Assembly: GCF_023715505.1 (NCBI RefSeq)
Contig: NZ_JAMBOH010000025.1
Span: forward strand, 5,850-69,849
Source: Neobacillus cucumis
GTDB taxonomy: Bacteria > Bacillota > Bacilli > Bacillales_B > DSM-18226
Length of the DNA: 64,000 nucleotides
Reading direction: 5' to 3'
Part shown: positions 9,450 to 18,089 of the stretch, piece after piece
Position numbering within the stretch: the stretch's first letter is position 1
Layout: the number at the start of each line of letters is the position of its first letter
The notes under the pieces: model-generated
What the model was told of the DNA's origin: nothing
The model's input: only the letters and a program-made list of their open reading frames with translations
The model's database searches: none
Translations under genes and position numbers: made by a program

Positions 9450-10466
9450 TTATTCTCTCCCTCTATTTCGTTGGTTTATAGCATCCTCATTATATGGATA
9501 AGTCACATATATATCACTTGCTCTGTTTAATCGGTCGATTTGCTCCTTCGTTAATGACCAGCCTGCTGCACCAAGGTTTGCTTCCAACTGTTCCATCGTT
9601 CGGGCACCAATAATTGGAGCTGTTACAGCTGGTTGATTTAATAGCCAGTTAATGGCCGCTTGGGCCGGCGTTTTTTCAGCTTCTTTCGCCACAGCATATA
9701 AAGTCTCTAGCACTTGCCATGTAAATTCATTATTATAATTGCTCCAGGACTCGCCCCAGCCCTCTTTTTCCGCTAAAGCCACACGAGTATTCTCAGGAGG
9801 GGTCACCATATCCTTGGTATATTTTCCGCTGAGCCATCCGCCGCGTAATGGGCTCCAAGGAATGACACCCAATCCTTCATTGATACAAACGTCTAGCAGT
9901 TCCCATTCTGTTGCCCGGCAGAGAAGATTATGTTGCGGCTGCAGACAGACAAATGCTTCCCAGCCATTTTGGCGGCTCGTGTCAATCGCCTTTTGCAATT
10001 GCCAGCCTTTAAAGTTACTTGCTCCAATATAGCGGACTAGTCCTTCACGAACCAGATCATTTAATGTGCTTAATGTTTCTTCCAAAGGTGTACGTGGGTC
10101 CCAAGCGTGAACCTGATAGAGATCAATATAATCGGTACCAAGGCGGCGCAAGCTTTCTTTGACACCGTTCATTATATGTTTACGGCTTAAACCTATGTCA
10201 TTTGGACCTTCCCCCATGGGAAAACGGACTTTTGTGGCAATGACAAAGTCATCCCTTTTTTGTTCCTGCAGCCATTTGCCAACGATTTCCTCCGAAATCC
10301 CTCTGGTATATACATCGGCTGTGTCAATAAAATTGCCACCTTCTGCAACGAAACGGTCTAAGATTTTGAAGCTGTCTTGTTCACTTGTTTCACGGCCAAA
10401 CGTCATCGTACCTAAACAAAGCTCACTAACTCTTAAACCCGTTTTTCCTAAATAACGAAATTCCAT
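9450..10466 (-). CDS. Aldo/keto reductase
   Basis: 338 residues, starting [20 protein letters not shown]. Tetrad Asp48 and Tyr53 ([11 protein letters not shown]), Lys79 (IATKVRF), His120 (YQVHAWD). It shares the [12 protein letters not shown] loop with the AKR encoded next to it but is longer, with an insert around [24 protein letters not shown] lies at the right distance from the ATG. Because it follows a cre-like site and sits opposite a xylanase gene, a role in sugar-derived aldehyde or aldose reduction is plausible but unproven. Confidence 0.88.
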   Translation of the reverse strand: MEFRYLGKTGLRVSELCLGTMTFGRETSEQDSFKILDRFVAEGGNFIDTADVYTRGISEEIVGKWLQEQKRDDFVIATKVRFPMGEGPNDIGLSRKHIMNGVKESLRRLGTDYIDLYQVHAWDPRTPLEETLSTLNDLVREGLVRYIGASNFKGWQLQKAIDTSRQNGWEAFVCLQPQHNLLCRATEWELLDVCINEGLGVIPWSPLRGGWLSGKYTKDMVTPPENTRVALAEKEGWGESWSNYNNEFTWQVLETLYAVAKEAEKTPAQAAINWLLNQPAVTAPIIGARTMEQLEANLGAAGWSLTKEQIDRLNRASDIYVTYPYNEDAINQRNRGRE

Positions 10467-10516
10467 TGTGTTTCACTCCTTATTTTTTATATATGAACAC
10501 GATTTTTGCGCAGGAA

Positions 10517-10576
10517 CTAACGTATTTTCTCCCTAAATAATCCGGCTGCCAGCTTAATAGTTTTTAGCTTTTTCAT
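10517..10576 (-). CDS. Possible 19-residue leader peptide upstream of the AKR operon
   Basis: An ATG at 10576 with a strong GGGAGG site six bases upstream opens a 19-codon frame, MKKLKTIKLAAGLFREKIR, ending in TAG. It lies between the cre-like site and the first AKR gene. The peptide is basic with an amphipathic look. It could be a leader peptide, or the first codons of a deleted gene (the strong start signal favours either). Too short to assign. Confidence 0.35.
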   Translation of the reverse strand: MKKLKTIKLAAGLFREKIR

Positions 10577-10613
10577 CAAAACCTCCCATCAAAATAGTTT
10601 TTCGATTAAACTA

Positions 10614-10627
10614 ACTAAGCGCTTACA
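10614..10627 (-). promoter_or_regulatory. cre-like CcpA site at the AKR operon promoter
   Basis: Read on the minus strand the site is TGTAAGCGCTTAGT, which differs from the perfect cre palindrome TGTAAGCGCTTACA only at the last two bases. TATAAT lies at 10633-10638 on the same strand, so the site would overlap the start of transcription, a classic repression position. Supports glucose repression of the AKR pair. Confidence 0.6.
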
Positions 10628-10750
10628 TCCCTATTATAATTAGTTTTTTAAAAATAGGAAAATAAATTGAATCGCCGTGTTTTCCATTATTACTTTAATT
10701 ATTCCCTTACAAAGATTCATAAAAAAATGACTATGTTGCAAGATAGTTAG

Positions 10751-10805
10751 TTTACTGGATAGAGTAAGTTTGGTAAAATTTAATAGACATACGAAAGCGT
10801 TTTCT
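10751..10805 (+). promoter_or_regulatory. Sigma-A promoter with downstream cre-like site for the xylanase gene
   Basis: TTTACT at 10751 and TAAAAT at 10774 are separated by 17 bases, matching a sigma-A promoter. CGAAAGCGTTTTCT at 10792-10805 resembles a CcpA cre site and lies just past the predicted start, where CcpA would block elongation. The gene start follows at 10850. Confidence 0.5.
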
Positions 10806-10849
10806 TCTCTTGAACTATACAAAAACATTTATGAAAATGGAGGTATAGA

Positions 10850-12127
10850 ATGGGCCGGACAAATGAATTTGCACACCGAAAGGCGCAGAAGACATTTAAA
10901 CTTGTGGATGCAGCAGGAAATCCTGTTACAGGAAAGGAAGTATCTCTAAGACAGAGCAACCATCAGTTTTTATTTGGCTGCGGTATTTTTGATACGATCA
11001 AAGTAGCAAATAAAAGTGTACCAGCAGACAGACTAGGATTTTTGGAAGATAAAATGGATAAGTTCTTAGATGTTTTTAACTTTGCCACACTCCCTTTCTA
11101 TTGGGGAGTATTTCCTGACTATTGGGGAGGATTTGAGCCTGAAAAAGGAAAACCACGGACAAACGAATTAAAGGCTGCGACACTTTGGTTAAAAGAAAGA
11201 AACGTAACCGTGAAAGGACATCCCCTTGTCTGGCACACAGCAACGGCTCCATGGCTTTTGAATATGAGCAATGAAGACATCCTGAAAGCACAGCTGGCTA
11301 GAATTGAACGAGAAGTATCAGACTTCAAAGGATTAATCGATATGTGGGATGTCATCAATGAAGTGGTGATCATGCCCATCTATGATAAGTATGACAACGG
11401 GATTACAAGAATCTGTAAAGAACTTGGCCGTGTGGGTATGATTAAAGAAATGTTTGCCAAAACACGTGAATGCAATCCTGGTGCGACACTATTATTAAAT
11501 GATTTTAATACATCGATTAACTATGAAACTTTAATTGATGGATGTTTACAAGCAGGGGTTCCAATTGATGCGATTGGGATTCAGTCCCATCAGCATCAGG
11601 GATATTGGGGACGTGAGAAATTGGAAGAAGTACTGGAGCGTTTCTCCCACTTTGGTCTTCCGATTCATTTTACCGAAAACTCATTGTTATCCGGGCATCT
11701 TATGCCGCCTGAAATTGGAGACTTGAATGATTATCAGATTCCAGATTGGCCATCTACACCAGAAGACGAAGAACGCCAGGCAAAAGAAGTGGAAGAAATG
11801 TATTCGATTCTATTTAAACATCCACAGGTAGAAGCCATTTCATCCTGGCAGTTCAGTGATTATGGGGCATGGATTGGTGCTCCCTCCGGTTTTATCAGAA
11901 AAGATAATAGTTTAAAACCATCTTATAAAGTCCTGCAGAAACTGATTAATGAAGACTGGTCCACAAATGTAAGCTGCAAGACAGATGAGAACGGACTGGT
12001 TTCCTTTAAAGGATTCCTTGGTGATTATGATCTTGTTTGTGATGATAAGAAAGTAAGCTTTCAATTAAATAAGGATGATGAAACAGTACAGATCGTAAAT
12101 CTAATCAAAACAGATGTACTAGTATAA
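10850..12127 (+). CDS. Intracellular endo-1,4-beta-xylanase, glycoside hydrolase family 10
   Basis: 425 residues; a GH10 TIM barrel. The conserved WHT at residue 128 (GHPLVWHT), the acid/base Glu171 in WDVINEVV, LLNDFN near residue 215, GIQSHQHQ, and the nucleophile Glu276 in HFTEN are all present. There is no signal peptide, so it probably cleaves short xylo-oligosaccharides taken into the cell. The family often has an N-terminal CBM-like strand, consistent with the first 45 residues. GGAGG precedes the ATG. An esterase gene follows 180 bases downstream on the same strand, giving a xylan-debranching pair. Confidence 0.9.
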   Translation: MGRTNEFAHRKAQKTFKLVDAAGNPVTGKEVSLRQSNHQFLFGCGIFDTIKVANKSVPADRLGFLEDKMDKFLDVFNFATLPFYWGVFPDYWGGFEPEKGKPRTNELKAATLWLKERNVTVKGHPLVWHTATAPWLLNMSNEDILKAQLARIEREVSDFKGLIDMWDVINEVVIMPIYDKYDNGITRICKELGRVGMIKEMFAKTRECNPGATLLLNDFNTSINYETLIDGCLQAGVPIDAIGIQSHQHQGYWGREKLEEVLERFSHFGLPIHFTENSLLSGHLMPPEIGDLNDYQIPDWPSTPEDEERQAKEVEEMYSILFKHPQVEAISSWQFSDYGAWIGAPSGFIRKDNSLKPSYKVLQKLINEDWSTNVSCKTDENGLVSFKGFLGDYDLVCDDKKVSFQLNKDDETVQIVNLIKTDVLV

Positions 12128-12307
12128 ACAACCGGCTAATTTTCGGCATGTCCTGAGCATCGGGAAAAGCATATATGTCGGATTCAATGGTTTGTCCGCA
12201 TAAATCATGCATTTGAAAAATCTTAAACGATGAATCTGGAAATGACCATTAAGGATTTGTACAGAGTATAAAAAGCAACCCCAAAAATTAATAGAGGTGA
12301 TTTGGCT

Positions 12308-13159
12308 ATGGCATACCCAGAAATTAAGAAAATCGATTACAATCCTTCTTTGAAAGGCTTGGCACACATATATCCAGATATTGTCTATTCACTTGCCCAA
12401 AGGTCCGGCACGAAGATGACGATTATTTCACCTCAGATTCCTGAAGGCTCGCAGGAAAAATACCCATGTATCGTTTTCGTGCAAGGCAGCGGCTGGACTT
12501 TTCCAAATATTTATTATCAAATCCCACAGCTCTCACAGCTCGCTGCCAAAGGCTATGTAATTGCAACCATTACTCATCGTAACAGTTTGGAAGGAAACCA
12601 ATGGCCTGCTTGCTTCGAGGATGTCAAAACGGCGATCCGATTCATGAGAGCAAAGAGTTCAGAATATCATATAGATTCTGATAGAATTGGTATCTGGGGT
12701 ACTTCCTCCGGAGGAAATATGGCTTTGCTAGCTGGGCTTACAGGTGATGATCCTAACTATCGAACAGAGGAATATGCCGATTTTTCGGATCGGGTTAAGC
12801 TGGTCGTGGATTGCTTTGGACCCGCCGATTTGCTAAAGCGGGAAGCTCGTCTGAACAATCCAACTCCAGTCGATATCGCTCTGGCAGGTGGAAATCCAAG
12901 AGAAAATTTGGATGTTTTTAGAGATATGAGTCCATTTTACAAAGTGAAGGAAGGAATGGCGTATCCGCCATTTTTGCTGGTGCAAGGAAATAACGATGAG
13001 CCGGTGCCATATGAGCAGAGTCTTACTATGTTCCATAAATTGTGTGACTGTGGAGCAGATGCCCAGATGATTGAGGTTGATAATGGACCGCATGAGGGTA
13101 CTTTTTGGAGTCAGGAACTATTGGATTTGATTTTTGGGTTTATAATGGAACGTTTATAA
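12308..13159 (+). CDS. Alpha/beta-hydrolase esterase (acetyl-xylan/carboxylesterase-like)
   Basis: 283 residues from the ATG at 12308, which has GAGGTGA seven bases upstream (an in-frame TTG at 12302 is too close). The nucleophile elbow is GTSSGG, the oxyanion region is FVQGSGW (HGGGW in many relatives), and the acid and histidine are likely in GNNDEPVPYEQ and DNGPHEGTF. This is the BD-FAE/acetylesterase branch. No signal peptide. Beside a GH10 xylanase, removal of acetyl groups from xylo-oligosaccharides is the natural guess. A long hairpin follows directly. Confidence 0.82.
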   Translation: MAYPEIKKIDYNPSLKGLAHIYPDIVYSLAQRSGTKMTIISPQIPEGSQEKYPCIVFVQGSGWTFPNIYYQIPQLSQLAAKGYVIATITHRNSLEGNQWPACFEDVKTAIRFMRAKSSEYHIDSDRIGIWGTSSGGNMALLAGLTGDDPNYRTEEYADFSDRVKLVVDCFGPADLLKREARLNNPTPVDIALAGGNPRENLDVFRDMSPFYKVKEGMAYPPFLLVQGNNDEPVPYEQSLTMFHKLCDCGADAQMIEVDNGPHEGTFWSQELLDLIFGFIMERL

Positions 13160-13163
13160 AAAC

Positions 13164-13210
13164 AAATTGCCGTCAGTAGTCATGTTCTAGAATGACTACT
13201 GACGGCAATT
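13164..13210. terminator. Strong hairpin ending the xylan module
   Basis: A 19-bp perfect stem (AATTGCCGTCAGTAGTCAT with its complement) around an 8-base loop, 4 bases after the esterase stop. There is no T tract, so it could act as a transcript-stabilising end, or as a terminator relying on stem strength. Confidence 0.6.
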
Positions 13211-13219
13211 GCTGCTTGT

Positions 13220-13783
13220 CCCTCTTATCTGTCGTAGACCGGTATTCGTTTCCGGTTATGAATCCCTCTTATCTGTCGTAGACCGGTATTCGTTTCCCCT
13301 TCGACGGTTATGAACCTCTCTTATCTGTCGAAGGCTTCGATTCCTTTTTCCTTCGGGGGTTATGAATCCCTCTTATCTGTCGTAGACCGGGTATTCGTTT
13401 CCCTTCGACGGTTATGAACCCCTCTTATCTGTCGAAGGCTTCGATTCCTTTTTCCTTCGGGGGTTATGAATCCCTCTTATCTGTCGTAGACCGGTATTCG
13501 TTTCCCCTTCGACGGTTATGAACCCCTCTTATCTGTCGAAGGCTTCGATTCCTTTTTCCTTCGGGGGTTATGAACCCCTCTTATCTGTCGTAGACCGGGT
13601 ATTCGTTTCCCTTCGACGGTTATGAATCCCTCTTATCTGTCGAAGGCTTTGATTCCTTTTTCCTTCGGGGGTTATGAATCCCTCTTATCTGTCGTAGACC
13701 GGGTATTCGTTTCCCTTCGACGGTTATGAACCCCTTTTATCTGTCGAAGGCTTCGATTCCTTTTTCCTTCGGAGGTTATGAAT
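13220..13783. repeat. Eleven-unit alternating tandem repeat (about 52 bp per unit)
   Basis: Two unit types alternate, A and B. Both begin CCCTCTTATCTGTCG and end GGTTATGAA. Type A has TAGACCGG(G)TATTCG in the middle; type B has AAGGCTTCGATTCC, which contains the 13-base palindrome TCGAAGGCTTCGA. Units start at 13220 (A, shortened), 13264 (A), 13315 (B), 13368 (A), 13419 (B), 13472 (A), 13523 (B), 13575 (A), 13628 (B), 13680 (A) and 13731 (B). Units are 51-53 bp, so the array cannot encode a regular protein repeat. There are no unique spacers. The A/B pair of about 104 bp seems to be the amplified unit. Confidence 0.9.
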
Positions 13784-14183
13784 CCCTGGCGATTTGCCAG
13801 TGAATAGACGGAACAAAACAAATGCCCTTTTGCTGTTAACTGTTCTAACGTTATCTTCATTTTGGAAAAACATCCTTTTAAAGATAAAGGATCTATTATT
13901 TCCATAGCTCCCCAGGCAACCCCTTTCATTTGTGTCAGAACAGTGTTGAAATAAAATCTCTTTTTTTATTCATAACAATAATAGTAGAAGCAACCAATAT
14001 TAATGGTCTATTTCCGATTAGTCCTCTAATTTCCTATATGTATTCAGCCATATTCCCCAACTCATTTTTTATTAAGATTGTTAGTTATTCTTTTTATTTT
14101 ATATGAATGTCCTGCTTCAAATTAACCCTGTCATTAGTAAAAAAGCGGACTGCTCCTATTGAACAATCGCAAAACTCGTTAGC
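13784..14183. other. Non-coding or decayed region after the repeat array
   Basis: A minus-strand frame at about 13800-13929 begins MKGVAWGAMEIIDPLSLKGC and runs into the tandem array, where it becomes meaningless. It may be a gene overrun by repeat expansion, but there is no ribosome binding site. The rest is AT-rich with stops in all frames. Confidence 0.3.
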
Positions 14184-14463
14184 TTAAGATAACTCTTCAA
14201 TCATATTTTTCAGATTACCTTTTGTTTCTAATAATTTAGCCTTCTCTTTTGTATTATCTTTTTGTTCCACATAGTAAAAAGGTTGTCCTTATGACAAACG
14301 GTTCAGCTTTACTTGAGGAACTCACTGAATTTCAGCCTGCTGTTGTGTAACCCTTGGTTTTATTTCTTCTTGCTCAATTGTTAGCGGATGTAAGGCTAGT
14401 AGTTGTGGCTGTTATTAATGCCATACCTGTTATTCTTTTTAGCAAAGTAAGCACCCCCTTCAT
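14184..14463 (-). pseudogene. Remnant of a small secreted protein gene
   Basis: Two frames together look like one decayed gene. The first, with a TTG start at 14445 and GGGGGTG upstream, encodes a signal-peptide-like LKRITGMALITATTTSLTS and stops. A second frame continues IEQEEIKPRVTQQQAEIQ, then after stops QPFYYVEQKDNTKEKAKL and ends KNMIEELS at 14184. At least one frameshift and two stops separate the parts. Family unknown; the mature part would be short and charged. Upstream of 14463 there is a further trace reading SDSDVILGLKELKFNNQDG. Confidence 0.45.
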
Positions 14464-14872
14464 TTCAATCTTCTCTTCTATAAACCGGCCATCTTGATTG
14501 TTAAATTTTAGTTCTTTCAGTCCTAGGATCACATCAGAATCCGATTGGATTCTTTAGCTTTCTTTTTCAACGTTTATATATAGTTAATATGAAGAAAATG
14601 GACAGTAGGTTTCATTATTTAGAACAAGTTGAGCAAAATATAGATTTTTATTATTCAACCAATAAAATGATCAAAAAATAAACCAAATTGCAAAAAACAG
14701 CTTCAAATTAGAAATTTGATAACAAAAAACGGCTGTTATGCCTAAAAAATGGCCTCAAATTGAAATTTTTGCGATTCGAATTCCTCAGCCAAAAACGATA
14801 TCTTAGAAATGCCAGAAATGTGATTACCATGTTAACTGGCCAAGATCAATGTGATAAGGTGGCTCAGGTAAT
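14464..14872. other. AT-rich upstream region of the HTH-like gene
   Basis: Apart from the coding trace near 14470-14560, the notable elements are two related blocks, TCAAATTAGAAATTTGA near 14704 and TCAAATTGAAATTTTTG near 14756. They could be operator or iteron-like sites for the product of the following gene, but two imperfect copies are weak evidence. Confidence 0.25.
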
Positions 14873-15730
14873 ATGAATTTAAAATCTGGTAATATCAAGG
14901 GATTTGAACAGTATTCACAATTTGAAAACTTAGAGGAATTTAACCGCCATATGGAAATGTGGCTGCTCGATCATAAGAAGTATTTTACAAAGGGTGAATT
15001 AATTGGATTAAAAAGATTAGTGCGGTTCTCTGCAAAGATCCCAGGTGTTTGTAATGCCAAAATTGGAACCATTTTAAAAGCGATTAATCAACAATATGCA
15101 GAAAACATCCTTTCACGTTCCACTTTTAAACGGATGGTTCTTAGGGGGAAACAAATTGGGATTTTCACTGTCTATGAGACCGAAAGAAGCAATGGATCCC
15201 AGTCCAGCAATCTCTATGTATTTAATCGTTTTCCTACTTGTGAACCACCCAAACAAGAAAGCATGAGCCGCCCTAAAGAAACTATTAATCTTTTAAAAAC
15301 TGAAAAAGATCAAAAGATAAATAAACGTAAGGAAGAACCGTCTAAATTGGATTACATTTATGTGAGCAACCGTGTTCCACAGCCTTTCGTTGAATTAGTT
15401 AAATGCATCTTTCCTGATGCAAAATTGATCGAAGAATATTGGCGAATGGCCCATATCATTGCCTATGGCTATGAATTAGACCATGAAACCGATCTAATCG
15501 TTACCCTTGCCATCCAATCCTTTAAGCAGTTAATTCGAAAACTAAAATGGACAAATGCTGTAAAAAACCCGATTGCTTACTTCTGTGGAATCTTAAAAGG
15601 GAAATTTTTTCAGTACTACGAGGAGAGGCTAAATGAAAGGCACGAAACAGGACTTATTCCATATAAACCGATTTGTTTTGAGTTTAATGGAGAAAAAATG
15701 GAGTGGGATTGGTTAAATTCCTACATTTAA
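14873..15730 (+). CDS. HTH-like protein of unknown function, possibly plasmid/phage-derived
   Basis: 285 residues. The N-terminal 110 residues contain HMEMWLLDHKKYFTKGEL, a conserved KRLVRFSAKIPGVCNAKIG and SRSTFKRMVLRGKQIGIF, which reads as a winged-helix DNA-binding region. A charged linker (about 125-165) is followed by a helical C-terminal domain ending MEWDWLNSYI. I recall closely similar uncharacterised proteins in Bacillus, but cannot name the family. Start signals are weak (AAGGTGG). Its neighbours are remnants, and a DnaD-type replication gene lies 6 kb away, so an origin from an integrated plasmid or phage is possible. Confidence 0.6.
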   Translation: MNLKSGNIKGFEQYSQFENLEEFNRHMEMWLLDHKKYFTKGELIGLKRLVRFSAKIPGVCNAKIGTILKAINQQYAENILSRSTFKRMVLRGKQIGIFTVYETERSNGSQSSNLYVFNRFPTCEPPKQESMSRPKETINLLKTEKDQKINKRKEEPSKLDYIYVSNRVPQPFVELVKCIFPDAKLIEEYWRMAHIIAYGYELDHETDLIVTLAIQSFKQLIRKLKWTNAVKNPIAYFCGILKGKFFQYYEERLNERHETGLIPYKPICFEFNGEKMEWDWLNSYI

Positions 15731-15900
15731 TGGCAGAAAAACATGCTATTTCGGGATCCGAATCTAAGAAAATTGATAGCATTTTCGTGTTTAATGTTAG
15801 TTTGTTTACCTATTTATTCTGGTATTGTGTTCTTTTTTGGTGGAGGTGCTTTGATTTTCTCCAGATAGCTCCACTTTACATATGTCTTTTAGCATTTTAA

Positions 15901-16071
15901 ATAACTAGTCAGTTTAATGAATTTAATGATAAAACTCTACAAGCGGTATGTGTAAAAGATAAGACAGGAGCGTCGAGTACTTTTAAAAAGAGTATCTATG
16001 GGAATGCGCCGTTTCATACTGAAAATGCCTACATAATTTATAGTGAATTAACCAAAAGGAGAGATGCCTAG
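15901..16071 (+). pseudogene. C-terminal remnant of an unidentified gene
   Basis: After a stop at 15898-15900 a frame reads ITSQFNEFNDKTLQAVCVKD, then TGASSTFKKSIYGNAPFHTE and ends IIYSELTKRRDA. It has protein-like composition but no start codon. Its TAG is followed immediately by the ATG of the next gene (TAGATG), a spacing typical of an operon. It appears to be the 3' part of a gene whose 5' part is gone. Confidence 0.4.
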
Positions 16072-16331
16072 ATGTATCCGTATGGAAATTATCAAGTTCC
16101 ACAAACTCAGTTTGAGTATTATCCATACATCCATATGGTCCTGACAGACAACTATCGCAAATATCGCAATTATTTCAACAGCCGCAATGGCAGCGGCTTG
16201 AACGCAGAGTTAATTTGCTAGAAAGTGAATTTGACCAACTTTACCGCCGTTTACTACGAGTAAATCGGACGCTTCGTGCAGTGGAAAACAGATTACACAT
16301 ACCATTTAGCTTGTTTGATGGGGAGTTTTAA
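16072..16331 (+). pseudogene. Frameshifted small coiled-coil protein, possibly spore-associated
   Basis: Starts MYPYGNYQVPQTQFEYYPYI with GGAGAG upstream, then a frameshift near 16131. The other frame continues PYGPDRQLSQISQLFQQ, then a heptad-rich RVNLLESEFDQLYRRLLRV and ends FSLFDGEF at 16331. Restoring one missing CCAT in ATCCATATGG (to ATCCATCCATATGG) rejoins the frames into an about 87-residue protein. Tyr/Pro-rich start plus a coiled coil is seen in small Bacillus coat-like proteins; that role is a guess. Confidence 0.6.
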
Positions 16332-16458
16332 CACCTGCTGCTGGATTGAAAGTGGCTATTATTATTTTTTGCATGTTCAATCACTCCCTTGATACAGATA
16401 CCCTTATGGCACAGAATCCAAAAGAGAAAAAGTCGGCTATTACTGGCCGACCTTGGAT

Positions 16459-17475
16459 CTATTCATTGATCATCTTTAAGGCTACATTTAGTGCGTCAAC
16501 TACCCTGTCACACCAATGGTCAAATTCTTCATCCGGTATTTGTAGTTCAGGGTGTGCTACTATGTATTCGACCGTTTGCTTAATCCCTTGGTCAAATCGG
16601 GTCGTAGCAACAAAATCGGGAACCAGTCTTTTTAGTTTCGTATTATCGAAAACGACGGAATTGGCCTTATCCCCCAGTAATCCACCCCTGTAATCCTCTT
16701 TACTGCATGCATCCAAAAATTCAGATGACACATGAATCGCATTGAGTTTCACTCCGAGTACGTCCGCGATTGCTTCGTAAATTTGATTCCAAGTAAGACT
16801 TTCATCTGAAGTGATATGAACAGACTCACCGATTGCGTGAATATTCCCCATTAAGCCAATAAAGCCCTTCGCAAAATCAGTAGTGTGTGTCATCGTCCAC
16901 AAGGATGTTCCATCCCCATGAATAATAACGGGCTTATTTTCCAGCATTCGTTTTACTACCTGCCAGGAACCTTTGCTTCCATGTACTCCAAGTGGGATCG
17001 AACGTTCATCATAGGTGTGACTTGGTCTGATAATCGTAATCGGAAAGCCTTCCTCCCGGTAAAGTTTCAGCAAATACTCTTCACAGGCAATCTTATTTCT
17101 CGAATATTGCCAATATGGGTTTGATAATGGCGTTCCTTCTGTAATTCGATAGTCGGCCAAAGGAGTTTGGTAGGCAGAAGCAGAGCTAATAAAGATAAAT
17201 TGTTTCGTTTTCCCCTTAAATTAGCGATAATCTCTTTCTAGTTGTGCAGGTTCAAACGCAATGAAATCAGCCACAACATCAAACTCTAACTCTTCCATCA
17301 GTCTGGAAACTTGGTCTTCATCATTAATATCCGCTTGAAGTAAGTTTACCCCTTCTGGCAAGCGATCCTTTCGATTCCCCCTATTAAGAAGGTAAAGCTC
17401 GCATCCCATTGTGACCAATTGCTTTGTAATGGCAGAACTAATCGTTCCCGTCCCGCCGATAAATAACGCTTTCAT
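16459..17475 (-). pseudogene. NAD-dependent epimerase/dehydratase family protein with an internal stop
   Basis: Start at 17475 with a perfect GGAGGTG. The first 84 codons encode MKALFIGGTGTISSAITKQL (nucleotide-binding GGTGTIS) and read to ERDYR, where TAA at 17221 stops the frame. The same frame then continues without shift as FKGKTKQFIFISSASAYQ and on to 16459, including RNKIACEEYLL, IRPSHTYDERSIP and LTWNQIYEAIADVLG. TTA (Leu) in place of TAA would give a complete 338-residue extended-SDR protein, so the lesion is a single nonsense change. Function of the intact family member: sugar-nucleotide or small-molecule oxidoreductase. Confidence 0.85.
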
Positions 17476-18089
17476 TTTTTTCACCTCCGCTAATTTTAAG
17501 GCCAACCATTCTATTTATACCTTAGCAAGTAACTATTCTATTTTGTTTTCAAAATCCCTTTTTTCAAATTTATAATGCTTCCAATCAACTGATTCGACCC
17601 ATAGTTAATTCATAAATATTCTCTATTTATTTTTTGTGAGGAACTCTTCTAGAGTGTTAGTAACGCACATGCATGTTATTATAGCCCCCCTATTAACGTA
17701 CAAAATATTTCAAGTGTATCATCCTGGTCTCAAAACGATTTGTTAATGAACTACACAAAATTTTTTTAAAAAAACCCCTACCAACCAACATCTTTCTATA
17801 TGAAAATACGTAAAGTAATTATGGCCAATGGAATGTACCATCCTTGACATAGTTTTTACCCCTGAATGACAGACTGTTTAACCACTTTATACCTTTGAAA
17901 TAATCAAGAATGTTTTAGGTGTTATACAAGTTAATGGATTTCCATTAGAGCAGTCTTCCGCAATTGGGCCAGCTAATGGAATAAACTAAATTATACAATC
18001 ATACAGTTTCATCCATTTGACGAGCAACCGTAAAGTTACATATACTTGTCAGATAGCTGCAGGGGTGCTTATATTCAAGGAGGTAAAAC
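17476..18089. other. 614-base region without a gene
   Basis: No frame longer than about 30 codons with a plausible start was seen on either strand. The last 20 bases carry AAGGAGG for the RCC1 gene. TTGACA near 17845 could be a -35 element but no well-spaced -10 was found. Confidence 0.5.

Noticed and set aside
13220..13783. Regular repeats that could be taken for a CRISPR array
   Set aside because: Units are directly joined, alternate between two fixed types and have no unique spacers; no cas genes nearby.
14700..14775. Iteron-like replication origin upstream of the HTH protein
   Set aside because: Only two imperfect copies of a TCAAATT..AATTTGA-like block; insufficient for an origin call.
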